This document shows, one piece after another, positions 1 through 6,043 of a stretch of DNA of 8,106 bases; position 1 is the stretch's first letter, and each line of letters starts with the position of its first letter. Position numbers and translations under genes: made by a program. Origin of the DNA: an uncultured Caldilineales bacterium (GTDB lineage Bacteria; Chloroflexota; Anaerolineae; JAAEKA01). The stretch spans positions 1 through 8,106 of the forward strand of contig CALESQ010000097.1 in assembly GCA_937907455.1 (NCBI GenBank), given 5' to 3'. Under the pieces are notes generated by a model that was not told the origin of the DNA, did no database searches, and saw only the letters and a list, made by a program, of their open reading frames with translations.

Positions 1-168
1 AGCGGGGATGCCAGTCGGGTCGTTGGTCGGTCACCTCTTGCCGCATAAGCAGGAGCTGATCTTGATCTCTCCTTTCAGGATTTGTACAAGACCAATTATC
101 GCTGATTCCTCTTCAGTTGTTAAAGTTCAGCCTCTCCCTACGGCTCTAAACTCAAGTAATGAACTGCC
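1..168. other. Upstream leader, no gene supported
   Basis: No convincing gene is seen in these bases. A 61-codon open frame starting at position 8 has no ribosome-binding site, no recognisable composition and overlaps the better-supported small gene at 169, so I treat it as chance. Bases 14-33 resemble bases 7737-7757 next to the right-hand repeat array, with one substitution and one gap, so a degenerate repeat copy probably sits here. A TTGTAC (82-87) and a TTGTTA (117-122) could be -35 elements, but neither has a well-placed -10 box, so no promoter is called. Confidence 0.4.
14..33 (+). repeat. Degenerate copy of the intergenic repeat family
   Basis: The 20 bases GTCGGGTCGTTGGTCGGTCA match 7737-7757, the lead-in to the 25-bp tandem array, apart from one substitution and one missing C. 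The window itself opens with AGCGG, the sequence that ends each 25-bp unit. This suggests the decayed edge of another repeat cluster lying left of the window. The match is short and could be partly chance. Confidence 0.4.
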
Positions 169-366
169 ATGTCTTCCACCCGCGCCGCTCTGATCGAACG
201 TAAACAAGCGGTGATTGCCGAGATCGAGCAGGCACGCCGGGCGCAAGCGCGTCTGCTTGCTGTGCCTGCGACTGCGCGTCGCCGCCGCGAGATCGAGGCG
301 CGATTGGATGCACTGATGGCTGAAGAAGCCCGCTTACGGCTGGCAATTGATCGCACGTCGCAGTAG
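169..366 (+). CDS. Small basic helical protein preceding an ABC exporter
   Basis: This 65-residue product is dominated by Ala, Arg, Glu, Gln and Leu, with one Pro (residue 33) and no Gly or aromatic residue. It reads as two helices, about residues 5-30 and 36-62, spaced like a short antiparallel coiled coil. I do not recognise a family. It has no signal peptide or membrane segment and should be cytoplasmic. Codon choice resembles the neighbouring genes. The start has no clear Shine-Dalgarno site, which is the main weakness. The stop lies 11 bases before the exporter start, and the exporter's AAGGAG site falls inside that gap, so the two are probably one operon. A regulatory or accessory role toward the exporter is only a guess from position. 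It could also be a spurious frame. Confidence 0.55.
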   Translation: MSSTRAALIERKQAVIAEIEQARRAQARLLAVPATARRRREIEARLDALMAEEARLRLAIDRTSQ

Positions 367-377
367 CAAGGAGTGGT

Positions 378-2321
378 ATGCAGCACGGTGGTGGTTGGTT
401 CAGTTTTATCGGGGCAGATTTGCCTGCCAAACGACCGGCAGTTGATCGCAGGCTGCTACGGCGCGTGCTGGGCTATGCCCGGCCTTACACGGGCATGGTG
501 GTGCTGGTGCTGGCAGCTATCATCAGCATTTCACTGCTGGAACTGTTGCCGCCGCTGCTGCTGCGCCGCCTGATTGACGTGGTGTTGCCTAACAAAGACC
601 TGCGCGGGCTGAATCTGCTGGCGCTGGCTCTGCTGGCTATTCCGGTGGTCAGCGGTTTGATAGATGTGGTGCAGCGCTATTTCAGTGCGCGCATGGGCGA
701 AGGTATTATCTTTGATCTGCGCCAGCAGATGTACGAGCATCTCAGCCACATGGCGTTGCGCTTTTTCACCCACACCAAATCGGGCGAGATCGTCTCTCGT
801 TTCAACAACGATGTGGTGGGCGCTCAGAATGCCATCACCGGCACCATTCCCAACATCGTGGTCAACCTGGTGACGGTGATCTCGACGCTGGCGGTGATGA
901 TCTCCATCGAATGGCGCTTGGCCCTGCTGGCCGTGGTGGTGATCCCGCTGTTTTTGCTGCCTACCAAGCGCGTGGCACGCACACTGCGCACCATTCGCCG
1001 CCAGGCCATGGATGCCAACGCCGAGCAAACCAGCATCGTCGCCGAGACCCTGGGCATCAACGGAACCATGCTGGTGAAAACCTTTGGCCGCCAGCAACAG
1101 GAAACGGCTGCTTTTCGTCGCGTCAATGCCCAGGTGCGTGACCTGGGGGTGCGTCGCGCTCTGATTGGCCGCTGGTTTTTCATGGGGCTGGGGCTTTCGG
1201 CAGCCATTGGCACCGCGCTGATCTATTGGCTGGGCGGCAGGTTGGTATTGGCCGATTCGCTCACCGTGGGCACCATCGTGGCTTTTGCCGCCTATCTTGG
1301 CCGTCTCTACGGCCCCATTTCGGCGCTGTCTAACATCCAGGTAGAGTTCGCCCAGTCTATGGTGAGCTTCGAGCGGGTGTTTGAATACCTGGATATCGGC
1401 GTGGAAATTCAGGATGCGCCGGATGCGGTCACGCTGGGGCAGGTGGCCGGGCACATTCGCTTCGATCATGTGTCGTTCAGCTATTTGAGCGAGGCCGAGC
1501 GCGGCGCTTTGGCAGCACAGCCAGAGAACGCGCCGCCTGGGGTGGCTACTGCACCGGCGCAGCAGCCGGGCCACGGCGTCACCCCGCATGACCCTGCCGG
1601 CGCAGCCATGCCGGCTGCTTCTCTCCTTACCCGCGTGTGGGCTTTACACGATTTCAGTGCCGAGATCAAGCCGGGCCAACTGGTGGCACTGGTAGGGCGC
1701 AGCGGGGCAGGCAAGACCACTGTCACCTATTTGTTGCCGCGGCTGTATGATGTGAACCGCGGGGCGATTACGCTGGATGGGCACGACCTGCGCGCGGTGA
1801 CGCAGCAATCGCTGGTGGAGCAGATTGGCATTGTGATGCAGGAAACCTACCTGTTCCATGATACTATCCGCAAAAACCTGCTGTATGCGCGGCCGCACGC
1901 CAGCGAGGCAGAGATGGTGGCGGCGGCACGCGCTGCCAATATCCACGACTTTATCAGCAAGTTGCCTGCGGGCTACGACACGGTGGTAGGTGAGCGCGGC
2001 TATCGCCTCAGCGGCGGTGAAAAGCAGCGCCTGGCCATTGCCCGCGTGATTCTGAAAGACCCCCGTATTTTGATTCTGGATGAAGCTACCTCGCACCTTG
2101 ATTCGGAAAACGAGGCATTGATTCAGGCCGCGCTGGAACCGCTGTTTCAGGGACGTACCAGCGTGGTGATTGCTCATCGCCTGTCAACCATTCTGGCAGC
2201 CGATAAAATTTTGGTGATGGACGAGGGCAGGCTGGTGGAAAGCGGCAGCCACGCCGATTTGCTGGCGCAGGGGGGGCTATACAGCCAGCTTTACGAAACG
2301 CAGTTCCGCAACGAAGGGTAG
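378..2321 (+). CDS. ABC exporter half-transporter (fused membrane and ATPase domains)
   Basis: The 647-residue protein is a type IV (MsbA-like) ABC exporter that should act as a dimer in the cytoplasmic membrane, using ATP to move lipid, drug or peptide substrates outward; the substrate cannot be read from sequence. Six hydrophobic segments lie near residues 39-60, 78-98, 157-177, 180-196, 264-286 and 295-316. The ATPase domain has A-loop Tyr369, Walker A GRSGAGKT (440-447), Q-loop Gln488, signature LSGGE (544-548), Walker B ILILDE with catalytic Glu569, D-loop SHLD (572-575) and H-loop His600. All catalytic residues are present, so a homodimer could work. About 42 extra Ala/Pro/Gly-rich residues (roughly 371-418) interrupt the first beta strands of the ATPase domain. 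The start at 378 has AAGGAG (368-373) four bases upstream. A partner half-transporter is not visible. Confidence 0.95.
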   Translation: MQHGGGWFSFIGADLPAKRPAVDRRLLRRVLGYARPYTGMVVLVLAAIISISLLELLPPLLLRRLIDVVLPNKDLRGLNLLALALLAIPVVSGLIDVVQRYFSARMGEGIIFDLRQQMYEHLSHMALRFFTHTKSGEIVSRFNNDVVGAQNAITGTIPNIVVNLVTVISTLAVMISIEWRLALLAVVVIPLFLLPTKRVARTLRTIRRQAMDANAEQTSIVAETLGINGTMLVKTFGRQQQETAAFRRVNAQVRDLGVRRALIGRWFFMGLGLSAAIGTALIYWLGGRLVLADSLTVGTIVAFAAYLGRLYGPISALSNIQVEFAQSMVSFERVFEYLDIGVEIQDAPDAVTLGQVAGHIRFDHVSFSYLSEAERGALAAQPENAPPGVATAPAQQPGHGVTPHDPAGAAMPAASLLTRVWALHDFSAEIKPGQLVALVGRSGAGKTTVTYLLPRLYDVNRGAITLDGHDLRAVTQQSLVEQIGIVMQETYLFHDTIRKNLLYARPHASEAEMVAAARAANIHDFISKLPAGYDTVVGERGYRLSGGEKQRLAIARVILKDPRILILDEATSHLDSENEALIQAALEPLFQGRTSVVIAHRLSTILAADKILVMDEGRLVESGSHADLLAQGGLYSQLYETQFRNEG

Positions 2322-2333
2322 GGATGCGGCGCA

Positions 2334-2377
2334 AACAAAAAGACCGGCAGGTTGATAGCCTTGCCGGTCTTTTTGTT
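2334..2377. terminator. Bidirectional intrinsic terminator between convergent genes
   Basis: Bases 2334-2349 pair perfectly with 2362-2377 (16 bp) around a 12-base loop. The arms hold GACCGGCA and TGCCGGTC, flanked by AAAAA on the left and TTTTT on the right. The T-run follows the hairpin core in both directions, so it can stop the exporter transcript on + and the membrane-protein transcript on -. It starts 12 bases after the exporter stop and ends 18 bases before the membrane-protein stop. Confidence 0.9.
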
Positions 2378-2395
2378 GATTGCACTTGCAGTTGT

Positions 2396-3424
2396 CTACG
2401 ACTCAGCTACAGCCAGAGGTTCGGCAAGCTCCGATGCACTGTCCATTGTGGTTGTGAGGCGGCGATACACCTCGGCATACAGGGTGAAGGTGAATGCCTG
2501 AGTGAATGCTGTGGTCAGCACCGTCACCACGCCGAGGAGCAGCGTACCGAACACGCCAATCACCCAGCCGGTGGAGCCGCCAGAGGCAAAAGGTTGGGCT
2601 GTTTGCATTTGGCGCATGGCACCGAACATAGAACTCATCATGCCGGCGTTCAATGGCAGTGAAGCGGCCTGTACCACCATTGAAACCGTTAGCGAGATGC
2701 CAAAGACGATCAGGGCAAAGACAAACATGGTACCCAGGTTAGCGCGTGCCAGCTGCCAGCCTTGCTTGATGGCATAGCCCAGCCCGCGGTCGGCTTGCAC
2801 GGCGGCCTGATACATCAGCGGTGCTGCCAAAGCCTGAAAGAGACTATACAAAAAAGCCAGACACAAAACGCTGCATAGTCCCAGCAAAAAGCCGCCGACT
2901 CCCAGCGTTTCCAGCGAGCTATTGGCGTAAGACCCATTACCAGCAGCCATAGGGGCTGCTATCAGCACGATCATTACCACATAGATGCCGCCGATAACCA
3001 GTATAGCCGGCAAGGTCCACAGCATATCCAGGCCGAACAGGTGCAGTGCATGACGTGTGCCGCGGCGTATACCGCGGCCTGTTTGCACCTGCTCGCCTTG
3101 CCATGCCCGCGCGGCCTCGCTGATGACGCCGCCGCGCATCACCAGGTTGACCACATAGCCAACCAGGGTGAGAAACAGCATCACGCCCATGCCGCCAAGC
3201 AGCAACACAAAGAGATTGGCAAAGTTGTCAGGCAGGGCATCTCCTTGCAGCACAGCCGGGTCGCCCATGCTTTGTATCAGGTTGGCATACCAGCTCATCA
3301 TACCGCCGGTATAGATGGTTACCCCGATGGCTGTCAAAGCCGTGCCCAGCAAGCTGAGCAACAGCAGTCGCTTTTGACGCCACAACAATCGTAATGTTCC
3401 ACTGAAAATTTCACCGTATGGCAT
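2396..3424 (-). CDS. Six-helix integral membrane protein of unknown function
   Basis: Read from the ATG at 3424 the product has 342 residues. This start is preferred because GGAGG (complement of 3433-3437) sits eight bases upstream. An in-frame ATG at 3589 would add 55 residues without hydrophobic or conserved character and would run toward the repeat region. Hydrophobic segments lie near residues 20-40, 70-95, 133-160, 175-202, 231-254 and 286-316. The soluble loops carry amphipathic stretches such as GYAIKQGWQLARANLG (216-231). This resembles the loosely defined bacterial multi-pass proteins in which a GxAIxxGxxLxxxN-like motif precedes a membrane helix. That likeness is from memory and gives no function. 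The N-terminus (FSGTLRLLWRQKRLLL) is basic and probably cytoplasmic. No enzyme motif is seen. Transcription converges on the exporter gene. Confidence 0.8.
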   Translation of the reverse strand: MPYGEIFSGTLRLLWRQKRLLLLSLLGTALTAIGVTIYTGGMMSWYANLIQSMGDPAVLQGDALPDNFANLFVLLLGGMGVMLFLTLVGYVVNLVMRGGVISEAARAWQGEQVQTGRGIRRGTRHALHLFGLDMLWTLPAILVIGGIYVVMIVLIAAPMAAGNGSYANSSLETLGVGGFLLGLCSVLCLAFLYSLFQALAAPLMYQAAVQADRGLGYAIKQGWQLARANLGTMFVFALIVFGISLTVSMVVQAASLPLNAGMMSSMFGAMRQMQTAQPFASGGSTGWVIGVFGTLLLGVVTVLTTAFTQAFTFTLYAEVYRRLTTTMDSASELAEPLAVAES

Positions 3425-3432
3425 AGCGTTTT

Positions 3433-3437
3433 CCTCC
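3433..3437 (-). promoter_or_regulatory. Ribosome-binding site that sets the membrane-protein start
   Basis: On the minus strand this reads GGAGG followed by an eight-base spacer and ATG at 3424. It is the strongest Shine-Dalgarno match in the 5' part of this open frame and is the reason for choosing the shorter protein. Confidence 0.75.
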
Positions 3438-3476
3438 GAATAGGGTTGGCAGAGCGTATCGGCCACAGTGACAGCT

Positions 3477-3506
3477 ATTGTACATCCACTCACGCGGATT
3501 TCTAAA
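3477..3506 (-). promoter_or_regulatory. Candidate promoter of the membrane-protein gene
   Basis: On the minus strand TTTAGA (complement of 3501-3506, four of six matches to TTGACA) precedes TACAAT (complement of 3477-3482, five of six matches to TATAAT) with an 18-base spacer. A transcript would start near 3470 and leave a leader of about 45 bases. The palindrome AATAGCTATT (3505-3514) overlaps the -35 box and could be an operator, but it is short. The match is moderate. Confidence 0.35.
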
Positions 3507-3596
3507 TAGCTATTCATGGATGAAAACGCAACTCCGGCCGGCGTCTGTGGGATGGTTCCCTCATCAGACTGAGCCGCTCCTCGCATCAAGTTGCTT

Positions 3597-3656
3597 CGGC
3601 CGGTCCCGCCTCGGCCGGTCCCGCTTCGGACGGTCCTGCTTCGGCCGGTCCCGCTT
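3597..3656 (+). repeat. Four 15-bp tandem repeats
   Basis: Units of CGGCCGGTCCCGCTT begin at 3597, 3612, 3627 and 3642. The first ends CCT and the third carries two changes (CGGACGGTCCTGCTT). A fifth copy occurs at 3860-3874. Both the tandem block and the lone copy run directly into an inverted repeat that begins with the same CGGCCGGTC, so the 15-mer looks like a truncated form of the larger element. Confidence 0.9.
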
Positions 3657-3657
3657 C

Positions 3658-3708
3658 GGCCGGTCTCCAGACCGAGCCGAATGAGGGGACTCGGTCTGGA
3701 GACCGGCC
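3658..3708. repeat. Inverted repeat copy 1 (19-bp arms)
   Basis: Bases 3658-3676 and 3690-3708 are perfect reverse complements around a 13-base spacer (CCGAATGAGGGGA). The left arm starts GGCCGGTCTC and the right arm ends GAGACCGGCC, the same core found in the 25-bp array at the right end of the window. Each arm therefore looks like one repeat unit, placed head to head. No T-run follows, so a simple terminator is unlikely. Confidence 0.9.
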
Positions 3709-3759
3709 CCAGCAGTGTGGAAATCTTGCTTCTGCCGGCGCCTGCGGGATGGTTCCCAA

Positions 3760-3798
3760 TCTCCAGACCGAGCCGAATGAGGGGACTCGGTCTGGAGA
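3760..3798. repeat. Inverted repeat copy 2 (13-bp arms)
   Basis: Bases 3760-3772 pair with 3786-3798 around the same 13-base spacer as in copies 1 and 3. The right side continues to GAGACCGGCC as in the others. The left arm is shortened because it is preceded by GGTTCCCAA in place of GGCCGG. Copies 1 and 2 lie exactly 96 bases apart. Confidence 0.88.
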
Positions 3799-3875
3799 CC
3801 GGCCCCAGCGGTGTGGAAATCTTGCTTCGGCCGGCCCCAGCAGCGTGGAAATCTTGCTTCGGCCGGTCCCGCTTC

Positions 3876-3926
3876 GGCCGGTCTCCAGACCGAGCCGAAT
3901 GAGGGGACTCGGTCTGGAGACCGGCC
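3876..3926. repeat. Inverted repeat copy 3 (19-bp arms)
   Basis: Bases 3876-3894 pair perfectly with 3908-3926 around the identical 13-base spacer. Copy 3 matches copy 1 throughout, including the 15-mer just before it, which indicates recent duplication within this locus. Confidence 0.9.
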
Positions 3927-4062
3927 CCAGCAGCGTAGAAATCTTACTCTGGCCAGCCCCAGCAGCGTAGAAATCTTACTCTGGCCGGCCCCAGCAGCGT
4001 GGAAATTTTGCTCTGGCCGGCCCCAGCAGCGTGGAAATCTTGCTTCTGCCCGCGCTGAAAAA

Positions 4063-4091
4063 TTGCTGAGACCCTCAGGGTGTGCTATCAT
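4063..4091 (+). promoter_or_regulatory. Sigma70-like promoter for the 245-residue protein / M23 pair
   Basis: TTGCTG (4063-4068) and TATCAT (4086-4091) are separated by 17 bases, and TG at 4083-4084 gives an extended -10 (TGCTATCAT). The predicted start of transcription is near 4098. A small palindrome, CTGAG-ACC-CTCAG (4066-4078), lies at the -35 end of the spacer and could be an operator. It sits directly after the last 32-bp repeat. Confidence 0.55.
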
Positions 4092-4097
4092 CGTTGC

Positions 4098-4118
4098 GCG
4101 CCCGGCCTGACCGGGCGC
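4098..4118 (+). other. Hairpin at the predicted 5' end of the transcript
   Basis: GCGCCCGG (4098-4105) pairs with CCGGGCGC (4111-4118) around CCTGA. It coincides with the predicted transcription start, 21 bases before the ATG at 4139. No T-run follows. A 5' stem protecting the message from decay is a plausible inference; a protein-binding site is an alternative. Confidence 0.5.
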
Positions 4119-4138
4119 TGTCGTATGGAGCATAACAT

Positions 4139-4876
4139 ATGCCGACTAATGGTTCATCTAAACGAAAACAGATCACCGAAATGTTCCCGCCCGATGAGTT
4201 GGATGCGGACGATTTAATCGCGGACGAGCCGTTAAACACCGGCTATGTCGGGTTTGAAATGGTGGTTGGTTCGTTGATCACCGCGGCCATGCAGGCTCAG
4301 TTGCGCTTGTTTGAAGCCGGTAGCACCCTCGACACCACCACACTGGAGCGGCATTTCAGCGTGTCCTGTGCGCCGCAGGATTGGCCGCATCCTCCCGCGC
4401 TGTGGGCCGAGATCAGCTTCTATTGGCCCGCAGAATATACCGCACTCAGCCTGTACGGAGATGAAGCGTTGTGTGATCTGTATCACAGCGAGGCCGCTAC
4501 ATGCCGTCATCGAAACCGCCGTGCCAGCCTGCTTACCGAGCTGGAGGTTGAATACCTGCTACCGCTGGATTTTGTGCGTCGCCTCGACAACGATGAAGGG
4601 GTTGAGCGCACTGCTCGGCGCATCCGCCAGCTTTTCACCGACGTAGTGGAACACGATAATATCGTCGGCGTAGAGGCCAAGGCGCTTTTTGCCGGTGACA
4701 GCCTGCAACTGTCGAGCATCAAAGCCGGACATGTGTGGGTGCTGGAAGAAGAGATGAACGATTCTCTGGCGCTCAATACTGCCTTTACTGAAATCTGCAA
4801 GGAACTGAAAACTGTGCTGGTGCGCTTTCAGCAGGAGTTCGGCAATAAACAGGAGTCGCCGCGTGCTCGAGCCTGA
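4139..4876 (+). CDS. Unrecognised 245-residue protein coupled to the M23 gene
   Basis: I do not recognise a family. The protein has no signal peptide or membrane segment and should be cytoplasmic. Residues 1-35 are hydrophilic and acidic toward the end (DELDADDLIADE, 19-30), probably disordered. A hydrophobic helix-like stretch follows (36-60), then a Trp/Tyr-rich part (82-106) and a charged helical C-terminal half, with a likely long helix at 208-233. Cysteines at 77, 112, 122 and 220 do not form a clear metal motif, although CRHRNRR (122-128) is notably basic. The start has TGGAG (4126-4130) eight bases upstream. The last 14 bases overlap the M23 gene, which points to translational coupling and a shared task. 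A segment around ISFYWPAEYTALSLYG (92-107) faintly resembles one in the acidic protein at 6044. Confidence 0.8.
   Translation: MPTNGSSKRKQITEMFPPDELDADDLIADEPLNTGYVGFEMVVGSLITAAMQAQLRLFEAGSTLDTTTLERHFSVSCAPQDWPHPPALWAEISFYWPAEYTALSLYGDEALCDLYHSEAATCRHRNRRASLLTELEVEYLLPLDFVRRLDNDEGVERTARRIRQLFTDVVEHDNIVGVEAKALFAGDSLQLSSIKAGHVWVLEEEMNDSLALNTAFTEICKELKTVLVRFQQEFGNKQESPRARA
4851..4855 (+). promoter_or_regulatory. Ribosome-binding site for the GTG start of the M23 gene
   Basis: AGGAG lies seven bases before the GTG at 4863, inside the end of the upstream gene. It supports the non-ATG start and the coupled arrangement. Confidence 0.7.
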
Positions 4877-5867
4877 TCTGCGTTTGGAAGCGCGCCCCAA
4901 CCAGGTCTATGTGGCGCTGTATGACACCCTGCCGCATCCAGGGCTGGGGCCGGTGCAGGAATTCGTCTTTGATCTGGGCATCAGCGCCAATCGCCCGGTG
5001 GTACTCACCGACGTGGTGTGGCGCGTTTACGATGAAAACGACCATGTTGTGTTTGTGCGCCAGCGTCTGGGGCAGGCTGCCATGCACGAACTGACATTAG
5101 GCCAATACGGTGTAGCGCCCGGCATGGGGTTGGTGATTCCCCGCTGCTATTTCCTGGAGCAGGGTGCGCTGCCCCTCACCCATGTGCGGGTGAGCGTGGC
5201 CGGTTACGACTACGAAACTCAGGCTGCGGTTTCGGCTGTTTTGGAGCTTCCGCTGGTCTATCATCGGCAGCGGGCGCGGTTGCGGCTGCCGATGGTCGAA
5301 GGCCCCTGGTGGGCCATCACCAGCAACGATTGGACCTCGATGCACAAGGCTGATCCGGTAAGCTGGCCTTTCGCCTATGATTTCGTGCGCCTCGGCCCGA
5401 ACGGCCTGCCCTTTGCCGGTGATGGCCTGCGCAATGAAGATCACTACAGCTTCGGCCAGACCGTGCTGGCTCCGGCAGCAGGCAAGGTGGTGCTGGTGCG
5501 CGCCGATATGCCCGATCAGTCACCCGGCAAGCCGTTGAGCGCCGAGGCTTTGGGCGATGATCCGCGGCGCATGGCCGGCAACGTGGTGGTGATCGGCCAC
5601 GGCTACGGCGAGTTTAGCTATCTGGCTCATCTGCAAGCTGGCAGTGTGCAGGTTACTCAGGGACAATTGGTGAAAAAGGGGCAGCCCGTAGCGGCTGTGG
5701 GTAATTCCGGCCAGTCGCCGGGGCCGCATCTGCATTATCATTTGCAGGATGGCCCCCACCTGTTTGTAGACCGCGGCCTGCCTGTGTTGTGGAGTGATTT
5801 TCTCGCCACAGGCGACCGTGTCAAGCTGGCTACAATCCCCTCGCGTATGATTGTCAGCCCGCGTTGA
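4863..5867 (+). CDS. M23 (LytM/lysostaphin-type) zinc metallopeptidase-like protein
   Basis: The 334-residue product ends in an M23 peptidase domain (about 160-315), a family of zinc endopeptidases that usually cut peptide cross-links in peptidoglycan. Visible signs are FAYDF with Asp173 as a likely zinc ligand, SFGQTVLAPAAGKVV (196-210), VVIGHG (242-247), YLAH with His256, the V-x-x-G-Q-x-V-x-x-G-Q pattern (264-274) and GPHLHYH with His289 and His291. In the classic motif a His lies four residues before the Asp; that position is Pro169 here, and His161, twelve before, is the candidate ligand. Residues 1-140 form a beta-rich domain of unknown identity. There is no signal peptide or lipobox, unusual for a wall-acting enzyme. 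It starts with GTG at 4863 and overlaps the upstream gene by 14 bases. A cytoplasmic, non-wall role or export by another route is possible. Confidence 0.85.
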   Translation: MLEPDLRLEARPNQVYVALYDTLPHPGLGPVQEFVFDLGISANRPVVLTDVVWRVYDENDHVVFVRQRLGQAAMHELTLGQYGVAPGMGLVIPRCYFLEQGALPLTHVRVSVAGYDYETQAAVSAVLELPLVYHRQRARLRLPMVEGPWWAITSNDWTSMHKADPVSWPFAYDFVRLGPNGLPFAGDGLRNEDHYSFGQTVLAPAAGKVVLVRADMPDQSPGKPLSAEALGDDPRRMAGNVVVIGHGYGEFSYLAHLQAGSVQVTQGQLVKKGQPVAAVGNSGQSPGPHLHYHLQDGPHLFVDRGLPVLWSDFLATGDRVKLATIPSRMIVSPR

Positions 5868-5880
5868 AAATAAAAATCTG

Positions 5881-5902
5881 CCCGGCAGTCAAGGCTGCCG
5901 GG
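5881..5902. terminator. GC-rich hairpin after the M23 gene, possible terminator
   Basis: CCCGGCAG (5881-5888) pairs with CTGCCGGG (5895-5902) around TCAAGG, 13 bases after the M23 stop. On the + strand no T-run follows, so it would be a weak intrinsic terminator and may be an mRNA 3' stabiliser. On the minus strand the hairpin is followed by a T-rich stretch, but no minus-strand gene ends there. Confidence 0.4.
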
Positions 5903-5967
5903 GCCGTCTCCCCCGGAAGGGACCAAACAAAGCATTAGCCTTAGTAGCCACCAAAGAAACATCGGCA

Positions 5968-5991
5968 CTCTTTGGCCGGTCTCAGATCGAG
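5968..5991 (+). repeat. Single copy of the intergenic repeat element
   Basis: The 24 bases read CTCTTTGGCCGGTCTC followed by AGATCGAG. This is close to the reverse complement of the 25-bp unit at 7750-8106 (CCGCTTTGGCCGGTCTC followed by TGACCGAG) and to the left arm of the inverted repeats at 3658 and 3876. It lies 53 bases before the start of the acidic-protein gene, in the same orientation relative to that gene as the 25-bp units have to thiB. Confidence 0.7.
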
Positions 5992-6043
5992 TCAAACCGC
6001 GAGATGAATCTTTGACAGTTACTTATCTCAAGGAGAAATTACC

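Larger units (their letters stand above)
3707..4052 (+). repeat. Seven copies of a 32-bp unit
   Basis: Units start at 3707, 3803, 3835, 3925, 3957, 3989 and 4021. Each begins CCCCAGCAGCGTGGAAAT and continues CTTGCTTC or CTTACTCT before GGCCGG. Copies at 3803-3835 and at 3925-4021 are tandem at exactly 32 bases. The copies at 3707, 3803 and 3925 each follow directly from the right arm of an inverted repeat. Differences are few (for example GTAGAAAT in the 3925 and 3957 copies), so the units are related by recent duplication. There are no unique spacers between units, so this is not a CRISPR array. Confidence 0.9.
3425..4138. other. Gene-free 714-base region, largely repeats
   Basis: No credible gene lies here. 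The part near 3425-3510 holds the start signals of the minus-strand membrane protein. From about 3541 on it is repeat sequence: a 20-base direct repeat (3541-3560 and 3738-3757, two mismatches), 15-bp tandems, three inverted repeats and seven 32-bp units. The last 90 bases hold the promoter and a leader hairpin for the gene at 4139. Open frames of 73 to 189 codons cross the repeats on both strands. Their products are repeats of the same low-complexity phrases in shifting frames, and they lack ribosome-binding sites. Confidence 0.8.

Noticed and set aside
8..193. 61-codon + strand frame at the left edge
   Set aside because: It has no ribosome-binding site, overlaps the 65-residue gene in another frame and contains the repeat remnant.
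531..1589. 352-codon minus-strand frame opposite the exporter
   Set aside because: It is His/Gln-rich antisense sequence of a strongly supported gene, with no domain of its own.
1644..2177. 177-codon minus-strand frame opposite the ATPase domain
   Set aside because: It is the antisense shadow of conserved ATP-binding motifs.
3041..3394. 117-codon + strand frame inside the membrane-protein gene
   Set aside because: It is antisense to membrane segments, His/Gln-rich and has no independent support.
3425..3589. 55-residue N-terminal extension of the membrane protein
   Set aside because: GGAGG eight bases before the ATG at 3424 is a better start, and the extension has no membrane or conserved character.
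3564..4133. 189-codon minus-strand open frame and + frames at 3591, 3749 and 3811
   Set aside because: The translations are low-complexity phrases repeated in shifting frames because they cross 15- and 32-bp repeats. No ribosome-binding site or domain is seen.
6012..6017. TTGACA as -35 of a promoter for the acidic-protein gene
   Set aside because: A 17-base spacer would put the -10 over the ribosome-binding site (GAAATT), which is neither a good match nor compatible with the leader.
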